From assembly GCF_015689335.1 (NCBI RefSeq), contig NZ_CP065053.1, positions 3,596,001-3,660,000 of the forward strand: DNA of 64,000 bases, read 5' to 3'. Source of the stretch: Massilia antarctica (GTDB taxonomy: Bacteria; Pseudomonadota; Gammaproteobacteria; Burkholderiales; Burkholderiaceae_D). The position numbers and the translations under genes are program-made. Position 1 is the stretch's first letter. Each line of letters starts with the position of its first letter. The notes beneath the pieces were generated by a model. That model was not told the DNA's origin, did no database searches, and worked only from the letters and a program-made list of their open reading frames with translations. This document shows, in pieces, positions 52,663 through 61,096 of this stretch.

Positions 52663-54045
52663 ATGGCATCTGTCCCGTTCACCAAACCCCTGCTGGCCGC
52701 CCTGATCGCCGCCGCTGCCGGCGCCTGCGCCGCGCAAGTCCCGGCCGCGCCTGACGTGGCGCGCCACCAGGCGCAGATCGACAAGATCGTCGGCGATATT
52801 TCGCCGCAGCGCATCGAAGCGCATGTGCGCAAGCTGGTGGGCTTCAAGACGCGCCACACCATGTCCGACACCGTGTCCGACACGGTCGGCATCGGCGCCG
52901 CGCGGCGCTGGATCAAGGCCGAACTGGAACGCTGCGGCGCCGCTGCCGGCGGGCGTTTGCAGGTGAGTTTCGACAGCCATGTCACGCCGGTGTCGGCGCG
53001 CATTTCGCGTCCGACCGAGATCGTCAACGTGGTGGCGACCCTGCCCGGCACGCAGGCCGCCTCCAGGGACCGCATCTACGTCGTCAGCGGCCACTACGAC
53101 TCGCGCAATACCGAGATCATGGACGCAACGGGCGATGCGCCCGGCGCCAACGACGACGCTTCCGGCACCGCAGCCGTGATGGAAATGGCCTGCGTGATGG
53201 CGCGCCACCAGTTTGACGCCACCCTGGTCTTCATGACGGTGGCGGCCGAGGAGCAGGGCTTGCTGGGCGCGGCGCATTGGGCCGAACAGGCAAGGCTGAA
53301 GAACCTGAACCTGCAGGGCATGTTCACCAACGATATCATCGGCAGCTCGCGCGCCGACGACGGCCGCGTCGACGACAAGCAGGTGCGCCTGTTCGCCGAA
53401 TCGATACCCGCGACGAAAGAGAACAGCGACACCAGCCGCGCCCTGCTGGCGACCGGTGGCGAAAACGATTCGACCTCGCGCCAGCTGGCGCGCCACGTGA
53501 AGGAAATGGGAGAGCGCTATGTGCCCGGCTTTACGGTGAATGTGACCCAGCGGCGCGACCGCTATCTGCGCGGGGGCGACCATATGCCGTTCCTGGAGCG
53601 CGGTTATCCGGCGCTGCGCTTCACGGAGCCGAACGAAGACTTCACGCACCAGCACCAGAACGTGCGCAAGGAAGGCGCGCTGCAGTATGGCGATCTGCCC
53701 GAATTCAACGACTACAACTACATCGCGCGCGTGGCGCGGGTGAACGCGGCGGCGCTGGCGACCCTGGCGCTGGCACCCGCCGCGCCGCAGAAGGTGCAGA
53801 TGCGCACCGCGAAGCTGGAGAACGATTCGCAGCTGGTGTGGCAGGCCAACGGCGAGCCGGATCTGGCGGGCTACCGCATCGTCTGGCGCGACACGACCGC
53901 CGCGCAGTGGCAGGGGGCTTTGTATGTGGGCAATGTGACCGAGGCGACCGTGAAGCTATCGAAGGATAACTACTTCTTCGGCGTGCAGGCGGTGGACAAG
54001 GATGGCAACGTGAGCGTGGCGACGTATCCGACGCCGCTGCGCTGA
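52663..54045 (+). CDS. Secreted M28-family metallopeptidase
   Basis: A 460-residue protein with a signal sequence (residues 1-24; a lipoprotein cleavage at Cys22 is possible but weak). The M28 peptidase domain (about 105-365) has the zinc-ligand motifs SGHYDSRN, GANDDASG, and AAEEQG with the catalytic glutamate. A TNDIIGS segment carries the next aspartate, and a late FTHQHQN histidine pair follows. The C-terminal 90 residues resemble a fibronectin type III-like beta domain (LVWQANGEPDLAGYRIVW). The enzyme should remove N-terminal amino acids outside the cytoplasm. It stands alone between two terminators. Confidence 0.88.
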   Translation: MASVPFTKPLLAALIAAAAGACAAQVPAAPDVARHQAQIDKIVGDISPQRIEAHVRKLVGFKTRHTMSDTVSDTVGIGAARRWIKAELERCGAAAGGRLQVSFDSHVTPVSARISRPTEIVNVVATLPGTQAASRDRIYVVSGHYDSRNTEIMDATGDAPGANDDASGTAAVMEMACVMARHQFDATLVFMTVAAEEQGLLGAAHWAEQARLKNLNLQGMFTNDIIGSSRADDGRVDDKQVRLFAESIPATKENSDTSRALLATGGENDSTSRQLARHVKEMGERYVPGFTVNVTQRRDRYLRGGDHMPFLERGYPALRFTEPNEDFTHQHQNVRKEGALQYGDLPEFNDYNYIARVARVNAAALATLALAPAAPQKVQMRTAKLENDSQLVWQANGEPDLAGYRIVWRDTTAAQWQGALYVGNVTEATVKLSKDNYFFGVQAVDKDGNVSVATYPTPLR

Positions 54046-54067
54046 TGTGCGCTTAATGCGTGCGTTA

Positions 54068-54143
54068 CACAAACCTCCGTCGTTCCCGCGAAGGCGGGAA
54101 CCCAAGTTTTTTGATCCGCCGGAGCATCGGCACAAACCTCCGT
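54068..54143 (+). terminator. Hairpin repeat after the M28 gene
   Basis: GTTCCCGC-GAAG-GCGGGAAC (54082-54101) followed by a T6 run at 54107-54112 can terminate the M28 transcript. The core belongs to the CGTTCCCGCGAAGGCGGGAA repeat common in Proteobacteria. A 13-base direct repeat CACAAACCTCCGT flanks it at 54068-54080 and 54131-54143. Confidence 0.7.
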
Positions 54144-54167
54144 TGGGGGCGGCGGGACCGACAGGGC

Positions 54168-55907
54168 TTACTTCACCGCCAAATACGCATGCAGCTGTGC
54201 CACCACCGCCGCGCCTTCGCCCACGGCCGCCGCCACCCGCTTGGTCGACCCCGCCCGCACATCGCCGATCGCAAACACGCCCGGCACCGTGGTCTCCAGA
54301 TGTCCGTGCAAGGTCCCATCGGTATTGAGCATCTGCCCCGTCACCCGGCAGCGCGCCATCATCACGTCGGTCCCCGTCATCACGAAACCGCCCTTGTCCA
54401 CCTGCACGCCGCAGTCTTCCAGCCAGCCCGAATTCGGATCGGCTCCCACGAACAGGAACACGCTGCGCACCGCGTGGCTTTGTTCTTCCTCGTCGCGATG
54501 CTGCCAGCGCACGCCGGTCAGCCGTTGTCCATCGCCTTCCAGCTTGCTTAACTTGGTATGCGTGTGCAGCACGATATTCGGCGTGGCCGCAATGCGCTCG
54601 ATCAGATAACTCGACATGCTTGCCGCCAGTCCCGACCCGCGAATCAGCATGTGCACCGTCTTCGCATGCCCCGACAAGAACACCGCTGCCTGCCCGGCCG
54701 AATTGCCGCCGCCGACCAGCACCACGTCCTCGCCCTGGCACTGCCTGCCTTCCAGCGGCGACGCCCAGTAGTACACGCCGCAGCCTTCGTACGTGGCCAA
54801 ATCGGCCAGGTCCGGCTTGCGGTAGCGCGCCCCGCAGGCCAGCACCACCGCGCGCGCCTGCACCTGGCCGCCGCCGGCCAAGGACAGACGCAGCGGATAC
54901 TGGTCGCACAGCAGCCTGGCGGCGGCGGCGGGAATGGCCACCTGGGCACCGAATTTTTGCGATTGCACGAAGGCCCGTCCGGCCAGCGCGCGGCCCGAAA
55001 TCCCGGTCGGGAAACCGAGGTAGTTTTCGATGCGCGCGCTGGCGCCGGCCTGGCCGCCGAAGGCGCGGTTTTCCACCACCAGCACCGACAAGCCTTCCGA
55101 CGCCGCATACACCGCCGTCGCCAGTCCCGACGGCCCGGCGCCCACCACCAGCACGTCATATACCTTGTCCGGGTCCAGGTCGGGCAGCATGCCCAGGCAG
55201 CGACCCAGTTCGGCCAGGCTCGGATTTTTCTTGACCACCCCGTCCGGGCACACCACCAGCGGCAGTTCGTGCGGGCCGGGCTGGTACATGCGGATCAGCG
55301 CCTCGGCGTTCGGGCTGGTGGCCGGATCGAGCACCATGTGCGGGTGGCCGTTGCTGGTCAAAAAAGTCTGGAGGCGGAACAGGTCGGCGCTGCCGGGCGG
55401 GCCGACCAGCACCGGCGCGCTGCTGCCGGCCTCGATCAGCCCGACCCTCCGCAAGATCAGGGCGCGCATGATGCGCTCGCCCAGCTCCGCTTCGGCTACC
55501 ACCAGGGCGCGCAGCGCTTCCGGCGTGACGATCAGCGCGTCGACCGTGCCGACCGCATGCGCGCTCACCAGCGCCGGGCTGCCCGACAACTGGCCGACGT
55601 CGGCCGTGAAGTGGCCGGGGCCGTGGTCGACGATCTTGTGGCTGTTGCCCATGCCGTCGCGCTGGCTGATGCGCACTTCGCCGGCCAGCACGATCATCAT
55701 GCCCGGATTGGCGCCACCGGCCACGAAAATGGCCTCGCCATCGTTCCAGCGTCCCTCCTTGCCGAAGCGGCGCAGGCGCGCGATTTCAGCCTCTGTCAGC
55801 ACGGGAAACATCTGGTCGCGGCGCGATTCGTACTTGCTCATCGAACTCTGGGCGCGCTCGTTGATGCTGTTGTCGGGAATAAAGTCAGGGGCGGGCAGGG
55901 TGCTCAT
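54168..55907 (-). CDS. Cyclic-nucleotide-binding domain fused to thioredoxin-reductase-like flavoprotein
   Basis: A 579-residue fusion. Residues about 30-155 form a cyclic-nucleotide-binding-like domain (MIVLAGEVRISQRDGMGNSH, then VDHGPGHFTADVGQLSG). Residues about 250-579 are a TrxR-like FAD/NAD protein: FAD motif VLVVGAGPSGLATAVYAAS, GGQAGASARIENYLGFP, NAD motif VVLVGGGNSAGQAAVFLS and C-terminal GVFAIGDVRAGSTKRVAAA. Where thioredoxin reductase has the active CxxC, this protein reads GCGVYYWAS, so the redox disulphide is missing. It is likely a soluble oxidoreductase with another electron acceptor, possibly gated by a nucleotide or other ligand. Confidence 0.85.
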   Translation of the reverse strand: MSTLPAPDFIPDNSINERAQSSMSKYESRRDQMFPVLTEAEIARLRRFGKEGRWNDGEAIFVAGGANPGMMIVLAGEVRISQRDGMGNSHKIVDHGPGHFTADVGQLSGSPALVSAHAVGTVDALIVTPEALRALVVAEAELGERIMRALILRRVGLIEAGSSAPVLVGPPGSADLFRLQTFLTSNGHPHMVLDPATSPNAEALIRMYQPGPHELPLVVCPDGVVKKNPSLAELGRCLGMLPDLDPDKVYDVLVVGAGPSGLATAVYAASEGLSVLVVENRAFGGQAGASARIENYLGFPTGISGRALAGRAFVQSQKFGAQVAIPAAAARLLCDQYPLRLSLAGGGQVQARAVVLACGARYRKPDLADLATYEGCGVYYWASPLEGRQCQGEDVVLVGGGNSAGQAAVFLSGHAKTVHMLIRGSGLAASMSSYLIERIAATPNIVLHTHTKLSKLEGDGQRLTGVRWQHRDEEEQSHAVRSVFLFVGADPNSGWLEDCGVQVDKGGFVMTGTDVMMARCRVTGQMLNTDGTLHGHLETTVPGVFAIGDVRAGSTKRVAAAVGEGAAVVAQLHAYLAVK

Positions 55908-56036
55908 GGAAGTCGGCTCTGGTGAGGGGGAAAGCCGTCAGTCTAGCAGCTAGCGGGCGCTAAGCCAGCCTGTCGCAAACGGATAAGCGCAGCGTGGATT
56001 AGAATGGGTGTTTTGTTGAACTGCAAAGAGTAGCCC

Positions 56037-56939
56037 ATGCCTTACATGACCATCGAAGATACGATCGGCAACACCCCGCTGGTGCGCCTGGTGCGCCTGC
56101 CGGGGCCCGACGCCGCCGCCCGCAATAACGTCATCCTCGGCAAGATGGAAGGCGATAATCCGGCCGGTTCGGTCAAGGACCGCGCCGCCATGTCGATGCT
56201 GCGGCGCGCGGAGGAACGCGGCCAGATCAAGCCGGGCGACACCCTGATCGAAGCGACCAGCGGCAATACCGGCATCGCGCTGGCGATGGCGGCGGCGATC
56301 CGCGGCTACAAGATGCTGCTGCTGATGCCCGAATACCTGTCGATCGAGCGGCGCCAGAGCATGGCCGCCTACGGCGCCCAGATCATCCTCACGCCCAAGA
56401 CGGGCGGCATGGAATACGCGCGCGACATGGCCGAGCAGCTGCAGCGCGACGGCAAGGGCATCATCCTCGACCAGTTCGGCAACCCCGACAATCCGCGCGC
56501 CCACTACGAATCGACCGGCCCCGAAATCTGGCGCGACACCAACGGCGGTATCACCCACTTTGTCAGCGCCATGGGCACCACCGGCACCATCATGGGCGTG
56601 TCGCAGTACCTCAAGGAGCAGAACCCGGCGGTCCAGATCATCGGCGCCCAGCCGGAAGACGGTTCGCAGATCCCGGGCATCCGCAAATGGCCCGAAGCCT
56701 ACCTGCCGAAAATCTTCGACAAATCCCGCGTCGACCAGGTCGAGAACGTGAGCCAGGCCGCGGCCGAGCAGATGGCGCGCCGCCTGGCGGCCGAGGAGGG
56801 CATCTTTTGCGGCATCTCCGCCGCCGGCGCCTGCGAGATCGCCCTGCGCATTTCGCAGACGGTGGAAAACGCCACCATCGTGTTCATCGTGTGCGACCGC
56901 GGCGACCGTTACCTGTCGACCGGCGTGTTCCCCGCATAG
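56037..56939 (+). CDS. cysM: Cysteine synthase B
   Basis: A 300-residue fold-type II PLP enzyme. PLP lysine Lys47 lies in NPAGSVKDRAA, the phosphate loop TSGNTGIALAMAAA in the next region, and GTTGTIMGV further on. The sequence opens MTIEDTIGNTPLVRLVRLPG. The CysM-specific features fit (short form, and GRxR-type arginine region around EYLSIERRQSMAAYGA). It condenses O-acetylserine with sulfide or thiosulfate. A terminator hairpin follows. Confidence 0.93.
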   Translation: MPYMTIEDTIGNTPLVRLVRLPGPDAAARNNVILGKMEGDNPAGSVKDRAAMSMLRRAEERGQIKPGDTLIEATSGNTGIALAMAAAIRGYKMLLLMPEYLSIERRQSMAAYGAQIILTPKTGGMEYARDMAEQLQRDGKGIILDQFGNPDNPRAHYESTGPEIWRDTNGGITHFVSAMGTTGTIMGVSQYLKEQNPAVQIIGAQPEDGSQIPGIRKWPEAYLPKIFDKSRVDQVENVSQAAAEQMARRLAAEEGIFCGISAAGACEIALRISQTVENATIVFIVCDRGDRYLSTGVFPA

Positions 56940-56973
56940 TCGCCTGCGGGCTCGCGCTGCCCCGCGCCAAAAC

Positions 56974-57028
56974 AAACGCCTTCCACCGCGAACGAGTCGA
57001 TGACCCGTTCATGGTGGAAGGCGTTTTT
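56974..57028 (+). terminator. Terminator after cysM
   Basis: AAACGCCTTCCACC (56974-56987) pairs with GGTGGAAGGCGTTT (57013-57026), followed by T. The loop contains a second short hairpin (GAACG/CGTTC). Confidence 0.87.
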
Positions 57029-57117
57029 GCCTGCTTCCCGCGCGCCGCCCCCCACAGGGCAAGGCACGGGCTTGTCCGGCCAGCGGCCCGGCCTACGCGG
57101 CCCAACCAATCCCGCTA

Positions 57118-57444
57118 TTACGCTGGATCGCCTTCTTTTGGCTTGAACTGTTTGTCGCTGATGCGGAACTTGTTGCGGCGGTCGCCCATCAAGTAGCGCA
57201 GGTCGCGGATCGACAGGTCGCTGACTTCGTGCATGCGGATCAGCAGGGAGGCGCCGACCGGCAGGCGGTGGTGACGGATCTTCGAGATCACTGGCGGCGC
57301 CACTTCCAGCGCGCGCGACAGGGCTGCATCGTTCTTGAGACGCAGATTTTCGATCAGCGTGTCCAGTAAACGATTTGGGTTGTATTGCAGCAGATCATCG
57401 GAGTCCGAATCGCTGTTCATATCAATGCCGACTTGGTTTGTCAT
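57118..57444 (-). CDS. HTH DNA-binding regulator (Oxalobacteraceae type)
   Basis: A 108-residue protein. An acidic N-terminus (MNSDSDSDDLLQYNPN) is followed by an HTH core of the lambda-repressor/CI class (LLDTLIENLRLKNDAALSRA, then LEVAPPVISKIRHHRLPVGA). The second half continues LLIRMHEVSDLSIRDLRYLM and ends in a basic tail. I start at MTNQVGIDM (57444), with AGGAA about 12 bases upstream; MNSDSDS at 57420 is possible. A perfect 11-base inverted repeat at 57584-57624 lies upstream, a possible operator. Confidence 0.7.
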   Translation of the reverse strand: MTNQVGIDMNSDSDSDDLLQYNPNRLLDTLIENLRLKNDAALSRALEVAPPVISKIRHHRLPVGASLLIRMHEVSDLSIRDLRYLMGDRRNKFRISDKQFKPKEGDPA

Positions 57445-57914
57445 GATGTCAATAATTCCTATTGTGAGTGGTGCTGCTAAGTCAAACACGCGGAGCTCTC
57501 GCTGCTGGTCAACCACCGTCGAAGTGCGCTTGCGAATTTATCTTGGGGAACACTTTTTAAAAAATATACACAATTGTACAATGTTTTGTAATCTAATACC
57601 GATAAGCAATAACAGATTACAAAATGATGTCGGTTGTGTTGTCTGATCGCAACATAGCCGCATTGCAATTCTCTCACAAAATCACTGAAAAACTAATTGT
57701 TTTCCCAGAAAACTTAAGTGTAAGACAATTTAGATGCCTCCGCCGCACAATTCTAAACAGAACTGGCTTAATAGCAACATGTTTCCGAGTATATTAACGC
57801 AAGAGGGGTTTCTATGGAGCACGAATGGGGGATGCTGGCGGAGATTTCGGGGCTGCGGAAGGCCGTCGGCGCGTGTTTTCGGCGCCAAAAACGCCTTCCG
57901 AGCGTTAGATTCTT
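57445..57914. other. 470-base AT-rich spacer with inverted repeat
   Basis: This gap lies between the divergent-facing end of the HTH gene's promoter side and the MltB-like stop. It is markedly AT-rich from about 57480 to 57780. It holds TTTTGTAATCT (57584-57594) and AGATTACAAAA (57614-57624), a perfect 11-base inverted repeat with a 19-base spacer. A weak minus-strand terminator candidate is AACGC...GCGTT with T5 near 57886-57906. Frames at 57734 and 57814 on the plus strand are not convincing. Confidence 0.5.
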
Positions 57915-59075
57915 TTACAAAGTTTCCTCGGATGCAAGAGGCTGTCCAGCCCTGCTGAGGCGGATGGCGCGGCCCAGCTCGATGACCGACATGGCGTAGA
58001 AATAAGAGCGGTTGTACTGCGTGATAGCGAAAAAATTATCGGTGGCGATGCGGTACTCGGTCGGGTCGCTGCCGTTGGGCAAGTCGATCAAGCCGTAGCG
58101 CTGGGCGGCGGGCAGGGCGGCGCTGCTCACGCCGCTGGCGCGTAATTCCTCGGCCCGGAACTTGGCCGCCAGGCCTTGGTTGAGGAAGCTTTCCCAGGCC
58201 CTGTCGTCGGACACCCGCGCCGGATACACGATCGGCCCGCTCTGCTTGGGCTGCCAGCCGTGCTGGACCAGGAAACTGGCGACGCTGCCGATCGCATCGA
58301 CCGCCGAGTTGCGCAAGTCGATGCTGCCATCGTTGTCGTAGTCGACCCCGTAGGCCAGTACGCTGCCCGGCATGAACTGCGGCATGCCGATGGCCCCGGC
58401 GAAGGAACCGAGCATCGACAAGGGGGCGATATTCGCCTTGCGCGCCAACAGCAGCGCGTTTTCCAGCTCGCCCCGGAAAAACGCCATGCGCGCCGCCTGG
58501 TTGGGCGCCTCGGGATAGGCGAAGGCGAGCGTGGTGAGCACGTCCAGCACACGGAAGCGCCCCGTATTTTTCCCGTAAATCGTTTCCACGCCGATGATGC
58601 CGACGATCACCTCGGCCGGCACCCCGTATTCGGCCTGGGCGCGCGCCAGCACGGCGGCGTGCTGGTTCCAGAATGCCACGCCAGCCTTGATGCGGACCGC
58701 TTCGATCGTCGCGCGGCGATAGTTTTGCCAGTTCTTGGGCTTGCCCTTGGGCGCAGGCTTGACCAGCTGGACCGCCGCATCGACATAACGGATCTGGCTG
58801 ATCAGCGCGGCCAGCTCGGCGCGCGGAAAGCCGTTGCGCAGGGCCAGCTCGTCGGCGAAGGCGTTGACCGCTTCCGATTCGCTGAACACGATCGGGTCGC
58901 CGGCCTGGACCGCGGCCGGCACGGCCACGGGCGGCGCCGCCGCGCGCGCTCCGGCCCGGGTCCCCGCCTTGGCGCGGCTGTGCGCGCTTTTCTTGCCGGA
59001 TTTCTTGGCAGGCGCGGCCTGGCTCAGGGGACTTGCCGACACAGCCAGTGCCAGCAAGAGAGATATCAGTTTCAT
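57915..59075 (-). CDS. mltB: Lytic murein transglycosylase, MltB type
   Basis: A 386-residue protein with a signal peptide (MKLISLLLALAVSASPLSQA). A basic, Ala-rich linker (about 22-55) is followed by the MltB/SLT domain: NWQNYRRATIEAVRIKAGVAF, then the catalytic glutamate Glu164 in GVETIYGKNTGRF, GAIGMPQFMPGS, and the calcium-binding-like DYDNDGSIDL. It cleaves peptidoglycan to form anhydro ends. There is no lipobox, so it is probably a soluble periplasmic form. Its ATG overlaps the transglutaminase stop by one base. Confidence 0.92.
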   Translation of the reverse strand: MKLISLLLALAVSASPLSQAAPAKKSGKKSAHSRAKAGTRAGARAAAPPVAVPAAVQAGDPIVFSESEAVNAFADELALRNGFPRAELAALISQIRYVDAAVQLVKPAPKGKPKNWQNYRRATIEAVRIKAGVAFWNQHAAVLARAQAEYGVPAEVIVGIIGVETIYGKNTGRFRVLDVLTTLAFAYPEAPNQAARMAFFRGELENALLLARKANIAPLSMLGSFAGAIGMPQFMPGSVLAYGVDYDNDGSIDLRNSAVDAIGSVASFLVQHGWQPKQSGPIVYPARVSDDRAWESFLNQGLAAKFRAEELRASGVSSAALPAAQRYGLIDLPNGSDPTEYRIATDNFFAITQYNRSYFYAMSVIELGRAIRLSRAGQPLASEETL

Positions 59076-61096
59076 TAAATGTTGTTCAGCAAACTTTTCA
59101 AGGTGGAAGCCAGCCCGGGAGCGGGTGGCCGGGCACTGTATTTATGGGCGCTGTAGAGCGTCAGGAAGCGCTTGAGGGCGGCCAGCTGGTCCGGCGGCAG
59201 GGTCGCTTGCGCGAGCCGGGCCGCGTAGGCGTTCGGGCCCTCGTCGGCGGCGCGCGCCATGCCAAGCTGGCTCATCCGTCGACCCAGGGCCGAGTATAGC
59301 GCATCGACCGGGTCTGCCTCGCGCCGCTGGCGTAACGCGCGCCACAGCAGCACCACCGCGCCGATCGCGGCCAGCAGGGCGAGGCTGCGCCAGTGCAGCA
59401 GGCGCAGCTTGAGGCTGTCGAGGAAGCCGCTCTGGCGTTCCGGGGTGTAGTTAAGGATCCACTGGTTCCAGCCGGTGTTGATCGCGCCGATGCGAAAGCG
59501 CAGCTGTTCCAGCAGCGCGTTGCGCTCGCCGCCGAAATCGAGCAGGCCGCCCAGGCCGGCGAATGCGGGGGCGTTTTGCGCCAGCGCGCTCGACAGGCCG
59601 CGCTGCACCCGTTCCGGCGCCACCGCGGCGGTCGGGTCGACCCGCAGCCAGCCGCGCCCGGCGATCCAGATTTCCGCCCAGGCGTGCGCTTCCGACTGGC
59701 GCACCATCAGGAAACCATCGATGGGATTGAGTTCGCCGCCCTGGTAGCCGATCACCACGCGCGAGGGCACATCGGCCGCGCGCATCAGCACCACGAAGGC
59801 GCTGGCGAAGTGTTCGCAAAAGCCGGCGCGCGTCTTGAACAGGAATTCGTCGACCGAGTCGCGTCCCAGCAGGGGCGGCTGCAAGGTATACGAAAACGGC
59901 ATCTTGGTGAACATGCCCAGCACCGCATTGGCGCGCGCGGCCGGATCGGCGCTCATCTGTGCGATCTGGGCCCCGGTCTCGAGCGCCCGCGGATTGAAGC
60001 CTTGCGGCAGGGCCAGCCAGCGTGCGCGCTCGCTCAGTTCGTCGCCGCCGTCGAGGCTATAATCGGTGTGCGACGACAGCGCATACCGTACCCGCTTGCT
60101 CAGCGGCAGGGTGGACGTGAGTTCCAGCTCGCTCGACACGCCGGCCGTATTGCCGCTCAGCTCAGGCAGGCGGTCCGGCAGGTCGAGCGCGAACAACCAG
60201 TTGTTCGAGGACGGCTCCAGGGTCAGTTCGTAGCGCACGGCGTCCCCGCGCACGGTCATCGAGATCTGGTCGGGGGAACGCCGTGCGCGCCGCCGCAGCG
60301 GGGTCCAGGTGCGGCCGTCGAAATCGCCCATCACCACGCCGCGCCAGTACAGCTTCGGCTTGGGCGGCATCGGATCGAGAAAGCGCACCTGGAATACCGG
60401 GTCGTCCGACTGCGCCAGGTTCGACATATTCCCCGGCGCCATGCTGTTCGACAGGCCGGTGCGCGCGCCCTGGGCGTCGCCCGGCATGCCCCACAGCGGC
60501 CCCTGGATGCGCGGGAACAGGAAGAACAGCACCAGCGCCAGCGGCGCGGCCAGCAGGAACACGCGCGCGCCCATCCACAGGCGCCGGCCCAGCGACGGCA
60601 CCTTGCCGGTGAACTGGAACGAGAGCTGCGCGGTCAGCAGCGCGATGATCGAGGCGACCATCATCAGCGCCGTCAGGATGCTCTGCGAGTAGAAAAAATT
60701 GGTCAGCACCAGGAAGAAAGACAGGAAAATCACCACGAACAGGTCGCGTTTGGCGTGCATTTCCAGCATCTTGAAAGCGACCAGCAGCACCAGCATGGCC
60801 ACCCCGGCATCGCGTCCGAACAGGGTGCGGTAGCTCATGAACACACCGGCCATGGCCGCCATCGACAGCGGCAGCAGCAGGAGCGCGGACGGCATGCGCG
60901 TGCCGCGCAGGGTGGCCAGGGTACGCCACAGCAGGGTCAGGGCGCACAGGCTCGATACCCACAGCGGCAGGTGTTCGGCATGGGGCGCGAGCACCATCAG
61001 GGCCGCGCCCAGCAGCAGCAGGGTATCGGCCTTGTCGCGCGGCAGTTGCGCGGCCAGGCGCGCCAGGCTGGGGCGCGCTGCGCCGGCGCCGCTCAT
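59075..61096 (-). CDS. TgpA-type transmembrane transglutaminase
   Basis: A 673-residue protein. About six membrane helices lie in the first 200 residues (DTLLLLGAALMVLAPHAEHL; LLLLPLSMAAMAGVFMS and others). A periplasmic transglutaminase-like domain follows, with catalytic Cys in RAGFCEHFASAF, His in SEAHAWAEIW and Asp in WLRVDPTAAV. Then come a single helix (LALLAAIGAVVLLWRAL) and a DUF4129-like cytoplasmic end. The family occurs with DUF58 and MoxR proteins, as here, and P. aeruginosa TgpA is essential for growth. All three catalytic residues are present. Confidence 0.9.
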   Translation of the reverse strand: MSGAGAARPSLARLAAQLPRDKADTLLLLGAALMVLAPHAEHLPLWVSSLCALTLLWRTLATLRGTRMPSALLLLPLSMAAMAGVFMSYRTLFGRDAGVAMLVLLVAFKMLEMHAKRDLFVVIFLSFFLVLTNFFYSQSILTALMMVASIIALLTAQLSFQFTGKVPSLGRRLWMGARVFLLAAPLALVLFFLFPRIQGPLWGMPGDAQGARTGLSNSMAPGNMSNLAQSDDPVFQVRFLDPMPPKPKLYWRGVVMGDFDGRTWTPLRRRARRSPDQISMTVRGDAVRYELTLEPSSNNWLFALDLPDRLPELSGNTAGVSSELELTSTLPLSKRVRYALSSHTDYSLDGGDELSERARWLALPQGFNPRALETGAQIAQMSADPAARANAVLGMFTKMPFSYTLQPPLLGRDSVDEFLFKTRAGFCEHFASAFVVLMRAADVPSRVVIGYQGGELNPIDGFLMVRQSEAHAWAEIWIAGRGWLRVDPTAAVAPERVQRGLSSALAQNAPAFAGLGGLLDFGGERNALLEQLRFRIGAINTGWNQWILNYTPERQSGFLDSLKLRLLHWRSLALLAAIGAVVLLWRALRQRREADPVDALYSALGRRMSQLGMARAADEGPNAYAARLAQATLPPDQLAALKRFLTLYSAHKYSARPPAPGLASTLKSLLNNI

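Noticed and set aside
57814..57999. 61-codon frame with GAGGGG upstream in the AT-rich spacer
   Set aside because: Its second half runs antisense into the MltB-like gene and no family is recognised. The ribosome-binding site alone is not enough.
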